Part shown: positions 28,273-37,718 of the stretch, piece by piece | How positions within the stretch are numbered: the first letter of the stretch is position 1 | How the letters are laid out: every line of letters starts with the position of its first letter | Assembly (NCBI RefSeq): GCF_001858325.1 | Contig: NZ_MBPP01000046.1 | Coordinates: 1-48,313 of the forward strand | Reading direction: 5' to 3' | Length of the DNA: 48,313 bases | From: Marinobacter sp. AC-23 | Lineage (GTDB): Bacteria > Pseudomonadota > Gammaproteobacteria > Pseudomonadales > Oleiphilaceae | Made by a program: the position numbers and the translations under genes | Notes under the pieces: generated by a model | Database searches by the model: none | What the model was told of the DNA's origin: nothing | The model's input: the letters and a program-made list of their open reading frames with translations, nothing else

Positions 28273-29112
28273 TCAGGTGTCCTTGAACGTAAGCGTTCTA
28301 TAAGGGAAGGGGATTTCGATACCCGCTTTATCCAGCGCTGCTTTGATCGAGGCAATCACCTCGTCGCGTGACTGCCTAATGTCCAGGGGCCTGGAGCCTG
28401 TCCACCACGTCACTTCAAAATTTATTGATGAATCTGCAAACTCATTGGCAAAGATCTGCACCGGCCTGGTGTCAGTGATTACTGTTTTACAGGCCGTAAC
28501 CGCTTGTTTTATGACCGACCGTGCCTCATCCACATTCTCACCATACCCTACGCCACAGATAATGGTTGTTCTGCGCTCCTCAAGGTCTGTTCGTATAGTG
28601 AGGGGGTTCTTGAACAACATGCTGTTGGGGAGAATGACCAACTCACCGTCTGTTTTGCGAATGTGTGTCTCGCGCACGAGTATCGCCTCAACCGTACCTT
28701 CATACCCCTCGCAGGCCACAAAATCGTTGATACGCATCTCCCGGCGAATCAATATGATGATTCCCGCCAAAAAATTCTCGAATATATCTTTAAATGCAAA
28801 ACCAATGGCAACAGACCCGATGCCCAACCCCGCAAGCATTTTGGTGGGCGTAAGATCTGGAAAGGCTATGATCGCCGAAATCATTAGGCCGACTAACCAA
28901 ATGGCTAACGAAGAGAATAAAACCATCAAATTCGCCAGGCTCTGGCGCAGGCGTGTTTTTTTAAGAACACTTTTGGCGATGTGCTTTGCTAACTTGGCGA
29001 GGGCGTAGGTAATAAAAAGAATGACTAGAGATATAAAAAGCTGCGGCAAGATCTCAATAGCCCCTCGACCAATATCCAGAATCTGTGCGATCAGAATTTT
29101 CATGGGCTCCAT
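28273..29112 (-). CDS. mscS: Small mechanosensitive channel MscS
   Basis: 279 aa from the ATG at 29112, which has AGAGGAAG about 9 nt upstream; longer and shorter starts are possible. Three membrane helices span about residues 15-110 (LFISLVILFITYAL, LMVLFSSLAIWLVGLMISAI). TM3 carries 'GLGIGSVAIGFAFKDIFENFLAGIIILI', the gating helix of MscS. The beta-domain follows with 'FVACEGYEGTVEAILVRETHIRKTDGELVILPNSMLF'. It releases solutes on hypo-osmotic shock. Confidence 0.93.
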   Translation of the reverse strand: MEPMKILIAQILDIGRGAIEILPQLFISLVILFITYALAKLAKHIAKSVLKKTRLRQSLANLMVLFSSLAIWLVGLMISAIIAFPDLTPTKMLAGLGIGSVAIGFAFKDIFENFLAGIIILIRREMRINDFVACEGYEGTVEAILVRETHIRKTDGELVILPNSMLFKNPLTIRTDLEERRTTIICGVGYGENVDEARSVIKQAVTACKTVITDTRPVQIFANEFADSSINFEVTWWTGSRPLDIRQSRDEVIASIKAALDKAGIEIPFPYRTLTFKDT

Positions 29113-29247
29113 GTACCACACTTCCTCTTTCATAATCTGCAACGTCAAAAGTAGCCAGAAATTGTAATAAACTGGACTTACCCCAGTGCGGTAGACATTC
29201 CTAGCCCATGATTAGAGCATAGGAGAAATTGTCATGAGCAGCCAACG

Positions 29248-29718
29248 TTATACCCCAGCATCCCGCTCATGGGCCAGTAGCCAGGCCTTTCGTTCCAGCC
29301 CCCCGGCGTAGCCGGTCAATTGGCCGCTTTTCCCGATAACGCGGTGACAAGGCACGACGATGGAAATCGGGTTGGCTCCATTGGCCGCCCCGACAGCGCG
29401 AACCGCACTCGGGCGCTGTATCAATTGCGCCTGTTCCGCGTAATAACGGGTTTCCCCATAGGGAATTTTAACCAGCGCCTGCCAGCAGGCCTGCTGGAAC
29501 TCCGTGCCTTGCGGGGCCAATGGCAAATCAAAGGCCTGGCACGTGCCCTCAAAATAGTCCTTCAATTGCGCTCGGGCCTGAAGAGTCACGTCGTTTTCTG
29601 CATAGGCCGAATGCTCGCCGTCATCAATAAAATCGATGCGGGTAATGGCGTCTTTATTCGCCTGAATCCGCACGATCCCTATGGGGGTGGGCAATAAACT
29701 CTGGAAAACAGGTTTCAT
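29248..29718 (-). CDS. ogt: Methylated-DNA--protein-cysteine methyltransferase
   Basis: 156 aa from the ATG at 29718, which overlaps the TGA of the upstream Ada-AlkA gene (ATGA). The catalytic motif is IVVPCHRVIGKSGQLTGYAGGLERKAWLL, with the acceptor Cys in PCHR. 'GTEFQQACWQALVKIPYGETRYYAEQA' and 'AVGAANGANP' complete the DNA-binding wing. It repairs O6-methylguanine by irreversible self-alkylation. Coupling with a glycosylase makes this a compact alkylation-repair operon. Confidence 0.95.
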   Translation of the reverse strand: MKPVFQSLLPTPIGIVRIQANKDAITRIDFIDDGEHSAYAENDVTLQARAQLKDYFEGTCQAFDLPLAPQGTEFQQACWQALVKIPYGETRYYAEQAQLIQRPSAVRAVGAANGANPISIVVPCHRVIGKSGQLTGYAGGLERKAWLLAHERDAGV

Positions 29719-31099
29719 AGCAAACTCCACATGTAAAAGGTCAGATAACTTTGCCAGGGCGAGGCGTCAGCCGGTTCCCATGAACCGTTCGTCTGCCCCA
29801 GTGCCTTCTTTACGCCAAGATCAGACCCAAGCCAGACGTCGCTGTCGCCAAGCCCGCGCATGCGCGCGTAATTCACCGTCCAGGGGCCGATGCCGCTTAA
29901 GGCAAGCCACTGATCAGGGTCGGCGGCCAGGTCGGGTCGGGTGTCGAAAAACCGGGCGAGATCGATCAGGGTCTGGCGTCGGCGGCCGGGTATTTTCAGA
30001 GTGCCGAGATCGCTGTGGGCGAGAGCTGCGGGGTAGGGAACAGGCGGTGCTCAGCGTCCGGACCCGGCAGCAACTCACCGTGTTCTGCCACGATCTGTCG
30101 AACCAGATTGCGAGCGGCCATCACACTGATTTGTTGCCCAAGAATGGCACGAATACCCGCTTCAAACGCATCCCAAGTGCCGGGCAGTCGTAAACCCGGA
30201 CGCTCCGTTCCCGACTGGTTCTGAATTGGTGCCAGATGGGCATCGATGGTGCTGCTGTCGGCATCAAGATCAAGCAAACGGCTAATCGTACGCACCACGG
30301 GCAACGGCGCTGAGGGTTGATTGAACTCAAGTGCGACTTCAAAGCCACAGCGTTCGGGCCGGTGCCAGGCAGTAAAACGGCCAGCGGCGCCATTGGCCAG
30401 ACGAAACGTGCGGCCATAGTGGTCTTCATCGCACCACTCCAGAGTGTCGATTAAACGGGTTTGCAGAAAGGTGCGTAATGCGGCCCAGTCATAAGGCGGT
30501 CGGTAACTTAAAAACAGACGGATACCGGGCTCCTTCGTCCGTTTCCCCGTCGGGCGTCGCAGCGAGCGCGGTGTCATTTGCAGGACGTTGGCAAAGCAAT
30601 CGTTGAAACGTCGCACACTCTTGAATCCGGAAGCCAGAGCAATGTCAGTAATTGGCAACTCGGTTTGCTGCAGCAGGCTCTTGGCGAACAGCACCTGCTG
30701 ATACAGGCTGTAGTGTTTCGGACTGGTGCCTACCGTGCGCTGAAATAACTGACCGAGGTACCGGCTGCTGATACCCAATCGGTCAGCCAGCTCAGTAGTA
30801 CTGCCTCTGATCAGTGCGCCGTCATCAATCAACCGCAACGCGCGTTCAAGGGTGGTGTCAGTGCCTTTCCAGGCCCAGGAGGCCGGGGCGCTGTCTGGAC
30901 GGCAGCGCAAACAGGGGCGAAACCCGGCGTTAGCGGCGGCGATGGCCGTTTTGAAGTAGCAGACATTCTGTTCCTTTGGCGCCGGGGCCGGACAGATCGG
31001 TCTGCAGTAGATACCTGTGGTTTTAACAGCAACGAAAAACTGCCCATCAAACCGGTGGTCACGTGCGAGTCGGGCTTGTTGATAGTGGCGATCGTTCAC
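29715..31099 (-). CDS. Ada-AlkA fusion: AraC-type regulator with 3-methyladenine DNA glycosylase (frameshifted)
   Basis: Three parts are visible. The N-terminal Ada zinc domain has GIYCRPICPAPAPKEQNVCYF and FRPCLRCRPD (about residues 30-70). An AraC-type HTH follows: 'ELADRLGISSRYLGQLF' and 'IALASGFKSVRRFNDCF'. The AlkA-like half starts about residue 190 and includes 'ILGQQISVMAARNLVRQIV'. The frame breaks at about 29996-30004; one added base continues it as LKIPGRRRQTLIDLARFF, then the HhH 'LSGIGPWTVNYARMRGLG' and the catalytic Asp of 'WLGSDLGV', to a stop at 29715-29717. The repaired length is 461 aa. It should sense and remove alkylated bases. Confidence 0.9.
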
Positions 31100-31251
31100 G
31101 GTTTCGTCCTCAGGTCACAGGAAGCATTGTAACCCGAAGAACGTTAAAAACTGGCCGGAAACGGAACTCAAAGGGGCGGCATGGGAGCATTCATGAAAAA
31201 GCTATTGCCTCCGCAGAGCCGCCGTGTGGTGTCGGTAGCTAACCGTGTTGC

Positions 31252-31500
31252 TTAACGGTAGAAGGCTTCAATCTTTCCTTTCAAAGTCATCAGAAGCGGC
31301 TGTCCGCGACGGTCCAGAGCTGTGGGCGAGGCGATCTTTATCCAACCTTCACTGATGCAATATTCCTCAACATTGGTACGCTCTTTGCCATTGAGCCGAA
31401 TACCAATATCGTGCTCGAAAACTTCTGCTACGTGATGCGCGCTCTGGGGATTTCTTGAAAGTCGATTCGGTAACGTTGGCAGCGATTTAGTGTCGTTCAT
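31252..31500 (-). CDS. DUF3297 family protein
   Basis: 82 aa from the ATG at 31500. The pattern LPNRLSRNPQSAHHVAEVFEHDIGIRLNGKERTNVEEYCISEGWI and 'GQPLLMTLKGKIEAFY' matches this small family, which has no known role. It stands alone. AGGT precedes the start. The remaining gap 31100-31251 shows no convincing gene. Confidence 0.8.
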   Translation of the reverse strand: MNDTKSLPTLPNRLSRNPQSAHHVAEVFEHDIGIRLNGKERTNVEEYCISEGWIKIASPTALDRRGQPLLMTLKGKIEAFYR

Positions 31501-31595
31501 GGTAGTGACCTGCATTAAATGAAAAGAGCGCCATTCTAGGCAATATAGATTTAGTGCTCAAGAACTACAGCAGGGTTATTCGCAGGCTCATTTTG

Positions 31596-32093
31596 TTAGC
31601 GCTGCCGGGCAAAAACCTGAGTCCATAAAGGGGAATATTTCGAGCCCGGCGCCTCAATCCTCGCCGCGCCCATTTCGGTGAATTCGGCACGCATAATATT
31701 GGCGCAGTGCCCGGGACTTGAGAGCCATCCATCAACGACTTGATCGACAGAGTTCTGGCCTGCTGCGATATTTTCGCCCACTGCCGACCAAGTGTAATTT
31801 CTTTGACTCACCCGTTCGCCGATCTCACGACCTTCAGGGCCGGTATGACTAAAGAACTCCAGCTCTACCATATCCTCCGAATGGGCTCGGGCGGCATCCG
31901 TGAGCTTGCAGTTCCAGGACAGCGGTTCTGCTGCGTCAAAGTTCTGGTCGCCGCATTGGCGGGGCTGGCTCCGAGCTTCATTGACGCGATTCAGCAACGC
32001 CCGATCGGTTTCATCCATCTTGCAGTCGCCGGCCACCAGAAAATCGGAAAATCCTAGAAAAGCCAGCATGATTACCATGGCCTGCTTGGGCAT
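31596..32093 (-). CDS. Secreted CAP/SCP1-domain protein
   Basis: 165 aa from the ATG at 32093 with AGGAG immediately upstream. The signal peptide ends near FLVAG. The CAP domain has 'LLNRVNEARSQPRQCG', 'LTDAARAHSEDMVELEFFSHTGPEG', 'GENIAAGQNSVDQVVDGWLSSPGHCANIM' and 'MGAARI.....PLWTQVFA', the usual CAP motifs with the conserved His/Glu cleft residues. Paired Cys suggest disulfides. Bacterial CAP proteins (YkwD-like) are extracytoplasmic and of mostly unknown function. Confidence 0.9.
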   Translation of the reverse strand: MPKQAMVIMLAFLGFSDFLVAGDCKMDETDRALLNRVNEARSQPRQCGDQNFDAAEPLSWNCKLTDAARAHSEDMVELEFFSHTGPEGREIGERVSQRNYTWSAVGENIAAGQNSVDQVVDGWLSSPGHCANIMRAEFTEMGAARIEAPGSKYSPLWTQVFARQR

Positions 32094-32248
32094 CTGCTTC
32101 TCCTCGCTTTGGGGCACAGAACCTTTTCTGCGCTTTCAGTACCAATATTAGCTGAGCTCACAATTCCCCCGACCGCATAATCAGCAGGATATGACATGTC
32201 GCAGGTTTGCCTATAACCTATGCAAAATATTCACGGAAATTTAATCAA

Positions 32249-33990
32249 GTGCAACGGCATTGGTTCCTCTTTTTCCTTCTGACCATTCTGAACCTGACAA
32301 CGTGCGCCCTGGCTGAACCAGCACACGACTACGGAGCATTGCCCCGCATTGACGCTCGAGCCGACTACCAGGCGCAATGACCGATCGAGTGGCATATCTC
32401 GTTGAACAAGGAGAAACGCTCTCCGTTGACGACGTTCAGTCTCTGGTTCGTGCTAATCCGGTCGCCCTAACGCACCCTGAGACCTGCGTGTTAACCAATG
32501 GCATCAATTCCGGTGCGATATGGCTGGTGGCGAATGTTTTCAATCCCACCGACGACCCCATTTTGCGGCGCGTGTCCGTCGGAACAGGCTGGCTGGAAAG
32601 GGTCGATTTCTTTCTCATAACCGAAGGCCAGTTGCCACAGCACTTTGTAAGCGGTGATCGTATCGCGCTGGGGCATCGTTCAATCGCCAAACGCATACCC
32701 AGTGCCGATTATCCGTTCCCACCCGGCGAGACACGTTTATTGCTGCGCGTTGAGACCGCAGACCCAATGGTGGTGCCACTCTACTTTTCAAGCATTGCCG
32801 TCAGCCATAATCGAGAGCAGTCAGAGGCGATCTTCTACAGCTTCGTCTACGGCGTTATGTTTGCGCTGTCTGCCTACAACCTGATGCTGTTTGCCGGCTT
32901 TCGGAAGCGGCGTTATCTGTTCTACTCACTCTACACGGGCAGTTTCGTGGCCGTGGCGGCGTCCTACAATGGTATCGGCATGGCCCTGCTATGGCCCGAT
33001 GCCGTGGGCTGGCAGCAGTGGGCGCCACCCTTGTTCATGCTGTGTTTCGTCAGCGCTGGCTTGGCCTTTGCCACGAGTTTTCTAAAGACCCGACGCCACC
33101 GACCACGGCTCCACAGAACCATCCAGACAATCGGTGTGGCTTATTTCGCGCTCTTTGGTGCCTTTTTCGCTTTAGACGAACAGGGCCTGGCGCTACAACT
33201 GGCATTCCTGGTTGTGCAGGTATTCACGGTACTGATGCTCTACATGGGCGTGTCGAGCTGGATGGCAGGCAACCAATCCGCACGCTATTTCATGCTAGGC
33301 ACACTGGCTTCCGTTATTGGTGCCTCTGTTACGGCCTTGACGGTAAACGGCATGATTACTTATTCCCAGCTTGGCTACTATGCCGTGGACATCGGCATGG
33401 TAGTGGATGCCATGCTGTTGATGTTGGCGCTGGCCGATCTGGCCCGTAAAAACAAAGTAGCCCGGGTGACAGCCGAGCGGACGGCCCAGATCGATCTGCT
33501 GACGGGCCTCAACAATCGTCGTGGTTTTCTGCCTGCCGCCGAATCACTGTGGAGTTTGATCACGCGCAACGACAGCAACATGTGTGTGGCTATGATCGAT
33601 ATTGACCATTTCAAGAGCATCAACGACCAATATGGCCATGCCGCTGGCGACAGGATATTGAAGAAAATTGCCGACGAGCTTGATAAGTCCCGGCGCAAAG
33701 GCGACCTTCTGGCCCGCTGGGGTGGTGAAGAATTCACTCTTTTGTTGCCGGAAACAGACGAGGCCGAAGCCCTCAAAGTGGCAGAGCGTTTCCGCCACAA
33801 TATCGAGCAATTGGTGGTCAATGATTGCGGCAGAATGATTCGATGCACCATCAGTGTCGGTGTCGCCAGCCGCCACGCTCAACATGTCACCCTGGAGCAC
33901 GCTATTTCCAAGGCGGACGAAGAGCTATACCAGGCCAAGATTCAGGGGCGCAATCAGATTTCCACCGGTCGCACCTCGGACGCCGCCTGA
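32249..33990 (+). CDS. 7TMR-DISM diguanylate cyclase (frameshifted near its N-terminus)
   Basis: The reading frame from a GTG at 32249 gives a signal peptide (QRHWFLFFLLTILNLTTCALA), then stops at 32378-32380 (CAATGACC). One added base there joins it to the frame TDRVAYLVEQGETLSVDDV… that runs to 33990, for a 580-aa protein. The periplasmic DISM-type sensor covers residues 30-180. Seven helices follow (FVYGVMFALSAYNLMLF onward). The GGDEF domain has LTGLNNRRGF, AMIDIDHFKSINDQYGH, an intact I-site (RKGD) and active GGEEF. It makes cyclic di-GMP in response to an extracytoplasmic signal. Confidence 0.9.
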
Positions 33991-34119
33991 GCCGGGAAAG
34001 AACGAGAACCGTTTGTTGTGCTTTTTCCGGTTATCCAGTACGCCGCGTTGACCCATTCCAGGCGCGCGTTCGGTATCGCGCCTTTCAGCATCTCAGCGCT
34101 GGTCGCTACCGAGTTATAC

Positions 34120-34131
34120 GGTTACGTAACC
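34120..34131. promoter_or_regulatory. Palindrome upstream of the aldehyde dehydrogenase
   Basis: GGTTACGTAACC is a perfect 12-bp palindrome 109 nt before the gene start, in the 249-nt gap after the diguanylate cyclase. TetR-like regulators often bind such sites, but no regulator gene adjoins. A promoter-like pair may follow (TTGATT…TAATAT), which is weak evidence. Confidence 0.35.
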
Positions 34132-34239
34132 TTCGCCCTTAAGGTCAGCCGGCCATGTTACGTTGATTGGGTAATATCATTCGATGACGGTCGAACAAAT
34201 ACAGGTTCAACTGTCATTAATCATCCAGGAGGCAAACTG

Positions 34240-35618
34240 ATGTCGAACACTCATAAGACAATCAATCCTGCCACAGAAGAAGTTCTTGAAACCTATACCA
34301 TGATGTCCAGACAAGAAGCAGAGGGCATCATTGAGCAGACTCATCATGCGTTTCTTAACTGGCGCAAAACCGGGTTTGAAGAGCGCGCGAATATTCTGCG
34401 CAAAACCGCTGCCCTGATTCGTGAGCGCCAGGATGACTACGCCGCACTGATGACCCGGGAAATGGGCAAAACCCTGGCAGAGGGCAAACAGGAATGCGAA
34501 TTGTGCGCGGCGATTTGTGAGTACACTGCAGAACAGGGCCCCACGGAACTGGCGGACGAAACAAGAGAGCTGGCGGGCGGCCGTGCTGTGGTTTCCTATC
34601 AGCCTCAAGGCGTGATTTACGGCATACAGCCGTGGAACTTTCCGCTTTACCAGGTTATCCGCTACAGCGCCGCCAACCTCATGGCGGGTAACACCGTGCT
34701 ATTGAAACATGCCAACAATGTATGGGGCATGGCTCTGGAAGTTGAAAAACTTTACCGCGATGCCGGCATGCCGGAACACGCCTTCCGCACGCTGCTAATT
34801 GACCATGAGGTATCAGACGCCGTTATCGAGCACAAGCTGGTGCGTGGCGTTACGCTGACGGGTAGCCCCAACGCTGGCCGGACAGTGGCACAGCGAGCAG
34901 CTAAAGTGCTGAAGAAAACCGTGCTGGAACTGGGCAGCAACGATGCCTATCTGGTACTGGCAGATGCCGACATCAAGAAGGCCGCGAAGATCTGCGTTCA
35001 GGGCCGAACTTACAATGCGGGCCAGACCTGCGTGGCTGCGAAGCGCTTTATTATTGAAGAGCCCGTGTATGAGGAGTTCAGGGATGCCTGCCTGGCTGAA
35101 ATGAAGAAGCTCTCTTTTGGTGATCCCACGAACAGTGATACCAAAATGGGCCCCATGGCTCGCGAAGACCTAAGAGATGGCCTGCATGAGCAGGTTCGCA
35201 AGTCGATCGAGGCCGGCGCTACCTGTTCTTTGGGTGGTGAAATCCCCGAGGGCAAAGGTTACTTCTACCCACCCACGGTACTGGAAAACGTGGCGCCCGG
35301 GCAGCAGCGTATGACGATGAGCTGTTTGGACCGGTGGCTGCGCTGATCAAAGTAAAGGATGCAGCCGAGGCTATGCGAGTTGCAAATGACTCCATTTATG
35401 GCCTGGGCGGAGGCATCTTTAGCGCCGACGAAGACGAGGCGCTGCGCCTGGCTCGGGATGAATTTGACACAGGTATGGTCAATATCAATGGCTATAATCT
35501 GGCCCAGCCTAACCTGCCATTTGGTGGGGTAAAGCAGAGCGGTTATGGCCGCGAACATGGCGGCTTTGGCATGCACGAATTTGTGAATGTGAAGTCTGTT
35601 ATGGTGAGCGAGTCCTGA
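34240..35618 (+). CDS. NAD(P)-dependent succinate-semialdehyde dehydrogenase-like enzyme (frameshifted)
   Basis: Begins at the ATG at 34240 with CCAGGAGG upstream. 'INPATEEVLETY', 'MTREMGKTLAEGKQE', 'GVIYGIQPWNFPLYQ' and 'VTLTGSPNAGRTVAQRA' lead to the general-base Glu (VLELGSNDAYLVL) and the catalytic Cys (YNAGQTCVAAKRF). The frame breaks near 35309-35313 (CAGCAGCG should be CAGCCAGCG, giving GQPAYDDELFGPVAALI). The 'FGGVKQSGYGREHGGFG' end is normal. The repaired protein is 459 aa. The short N-terminus is characteristic of the GabD/Sad-type subgroup. Confidence 0.9.
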
Positions 35619-35636
35619 TGCAAGTATAGCCAGCAC

Positions 35637-35669
35637 TGGGCCTGGGTAACGCCATGTTACCCAGGCCCA
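35637..35669 (+). terminator. Hairpin after the aldehyde dehydrogenase
   Basis: TGGGCCTGGGTAAC pairs perfectly with GTTACCCAGGCCCA (14 bp, 5-nt loop), 19 nt past the stop. There is no marked T-run, so it may act as a stem-loop that protects the mRNA end rather than a classical terminator. Confidence 0.6.
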
Positions 35670-35699
35670 CTCTCAACATAGCCTTCAAGCTTTCTTCTG

Positions 35700-36137
35700 T
35701 CATTTGCTCGCCGAGGCGAGGCCGACACCAAAACAAATGAAACTGCCACCGCTCAGACGGTTGACGATACGCCCCCCTTTCCTGCTACTGAGCCATCCCC
35801 TTGCTAATCCCGCAGATCGCGCATAAATCAGATGAATCGCAACAACAAGACTGCTGTACGTTGTTACCAGCAACCCGAACTGGGTTAGGTAAGACGACGA
35901 TAAGTCGATGAACTGTGGAAACACCGCCATGAAAAAAAATACCGCCTTCGGATTTGTTAACTGAAGCGTAAAGCCCTCCGCAAACTGAAGCCCAACATGC
36001 TTAGGAGAGGCGGCCTTGCGTGTAACGTCAGGAACGGAGGAAAACCAAAGCTTAAGACCTAAATAGATCAAATAGGCAGCGCCAATGAGCTTGAGTACAC
36101 TAAACGCTATTGCCGATGTCGTCAGCAACAGGCCCAA
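35700..36137 (-). pseudogene. N-terminally truncated LysE/RhtB-type amino-acid exporter
   Basis: Only the last ~145 residues of a LysE-type exporter remain: 'LLLTTSAIAFSVLKLIGAAYLIYLGLKLWFSS', 'GFTLQLTNPKAVFFFMAVFPQFI', 'LVVAIHLIYARSAG', and 'VNRLSGGSFICFGVGLA'. Family members have about 205 residues with a first helix and a PGP motif, which I cannot find upstream in any frame (an in-frame stop lies just before). It is probably a degraded gene rather than a functional short form. The 36138-36341 gap holds nothing recognisable. Confidence 0.7.
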
Positions 36138-36341
36138 ACTGCTCGCGGATATGGCGGCAACTATGAACGTCGCGCCTCAAGACCGTTGGCTTTTTCTTAC
36201 TGTGCCAAAGTGTGCTTGGAATGCCGCTCCAGTATCACTGAACTAATGCTCCAAGGGAAACGCGTACTCAGCCCGCGTTTTCAACGGAATAGGAGATCGA
36301 TAGACTCAATTTTTTTCCTGCATAACGAGGCTGTTGTAAAA

Positions 36342-37355
36342 TTAACTACCAAACCTGCGCTGCCTTCTAAACACTAGCAAGCCAAACGCGAAAAGCATTA
36401 ATAGGCCACCTGAAGGTTCAGGTACCTTCACTGTACCCTCTCCAATCGTCGCCAAGTTAGAATACGTGACTATATGCGACATAGTGATTTCTTCGCCCGG
36501 TAACAGCGTAATACCCAATACGTAGGACATAGTACTGCTGCCAAAAGCTTGAGTAAGGCCGCCGATGTTGGTGCCTGTAGCACTTGCGCCGCCCGTAAGA
36601 CTCAAGTGGCCAGTATTGGCAACATCGGTTTCTCGCTGAAGGTAAAACAGCGCATTATCACCCACCTCGTTTTGATTGTTGACATAGAGCGAGGTGTCCG
36701 CAAACACGATATCCAGCGAACTTTGAGAACTAAAAAACATATCCACTTGAGCAAATGTCTTTGCAAAGCTATTTTCACCATTGGCAGTAGCAAACAAATC
36801 CATCTCAAAGTTACCTTCAATACCAAAGGTTAACGCAAAGAGATTTTGGTTTGAAAAGGTAAAAGCTCGTTCAAAAGATGCATCCGAAATTCCCTGAGTA
36901 TCATATAATTCTGTGCTAAGAGATGCTTGCGCCTGGCCATTACCCCATATACCTCGTTCAGAGATGTCATTAGTCCCATCAGGGACTATTTCTGTCTCTA
37001 CTATTTGATATAATTGGGTATTATTGCTGGCAAATGACCCTTCTGTACCAGCATTGCGTGTATCGGTGCTAATCGCTGAAAAAATCGAAGGCGTATCCGG
37101 CCCTAAGCCGTTTATCACCGTATCTGTATCATTAAAATCTACAGCATCGGGTGCCTGTAGTTCACTGCTAGCCGAACGACTAAGATTTGGAGGATTAGTG
37201 CGTGATTCAAGACCTACAGGAAGTTGTCCGCCAGTCGCAATAATCATGTCGTGGTAAAGCGAGACACCGCTATTAGCATTGATAGGAAGAGCGATACTCG
37301 CACTGAACCATAACATCGTTATAAGTGCTGTAAATATGCGTATAATTAGTCTCAT
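36342..37355 (-). CDS. PEP-CTERM sorting-domain protein
   Basis: 337 aa from the ATG at 37355, with AGGTGA 9 nt upstream. A signal peptide covers residues 1-23 (IFTALITMLWFSASIA). The bulk is rich in Asn/Ser/Thr without known domains. The tail is VPEPSGGLLMLFAFGLLVFRR, a PEP motif, membrane helix and basic end, which targets the protein to exosortase. The gene is visibly richer in A and T than its neighbours. No exosortase gene is in the window. The role is likely in the extracellular matrix or surface. Confidence 0.85.
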   Translation of the reverse strand: MRLIIRIFTALITMLWFSASIALPINANSGVSLYHDMIIATGGQLPVGLESRTNPPNLSRSASSELQAPDAVDFNDTDTVINGLGPDTPSIFSAISTDTRNAGTEGSFASNNTQLYQIVETEIVPDGTNDISERGIWGNGQAQASLSTELYDTQGISDASFERAFTFSNQNLFALTFGIEGNFEMDLFATANGENSFAKTFAQVDMFFSSQSSLDIVFADTSLYVNNQNEVGDNALFYLQRETDVANTGHLSLTGGASATGTNIGGLTQAFGSSTMSYVLGITLLPGEEITMSHIVTYSNLATIGEGTVKVPEPSGGLLMLFAFGLLVFRRQRRFGS

Positions 37356-37718
37356 ATTGGTTTCACCTGAAGCTGTGTGCACTCAATAAACTGCATGAAT
37401 CACACCAGCTACGGGCAGCGCATTAAAACTCAGTGATCTAGCCTGGTTTACTTTGATCGTAATTTCGTTAACAGAACAAAGTTGTAAAATTTCCCGACGT
37501 AATTAGTGCCATGGGTGAAATAAATTTGTATATATGACTATGTTATAAAATATACAAAATATAACTAACTATTATATATAGCGTTTTCTGGCTTTCGGTG
37601 TTCGAATTCTCGTCATTTTCGGTTTATAGCTGTTGGAAAAATTTTGTTTGATCTTGATTTTATTTAACGTCAATTAGTTTTACTTGTATATTTATACTAC
37701 GTATTAAATATTGACGCC
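37356..37718. other. AT-rich intergenic region
   Basis: 363 bases with many TATA-like runs (such as TATAAAATATACAAAATATAAC, around 37544-37565) and no convincing gene. It separates the PEP-CTERM gene from the galactose-oxidase-like gene, both read on the minus strand, and must hold the promoter of the former. I looked for a sigma-54 (GG-N10-GC) site and found none that fits. Confidence 0.5.

Noticed and set aside
28343..29008. A 221-aa plus-strand frame opposite the MscS gene.
   Set aside because: The MscS frame is clearly real and this one has no family features.
31181..31254. A 24-codon plus-strand frame beginning MGAFMKKLLPP with a basic start.
   Set aside because: No ribosome binding site or family match, and too short to support.
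37400..37520. A TGGCAC segment upstream of the PEP-CTERM gene that could be a sigma-54 -24 element.
   Set aside because: The GC at the required spacing (-12) is missing, so it does not fit GG-N10-GC.
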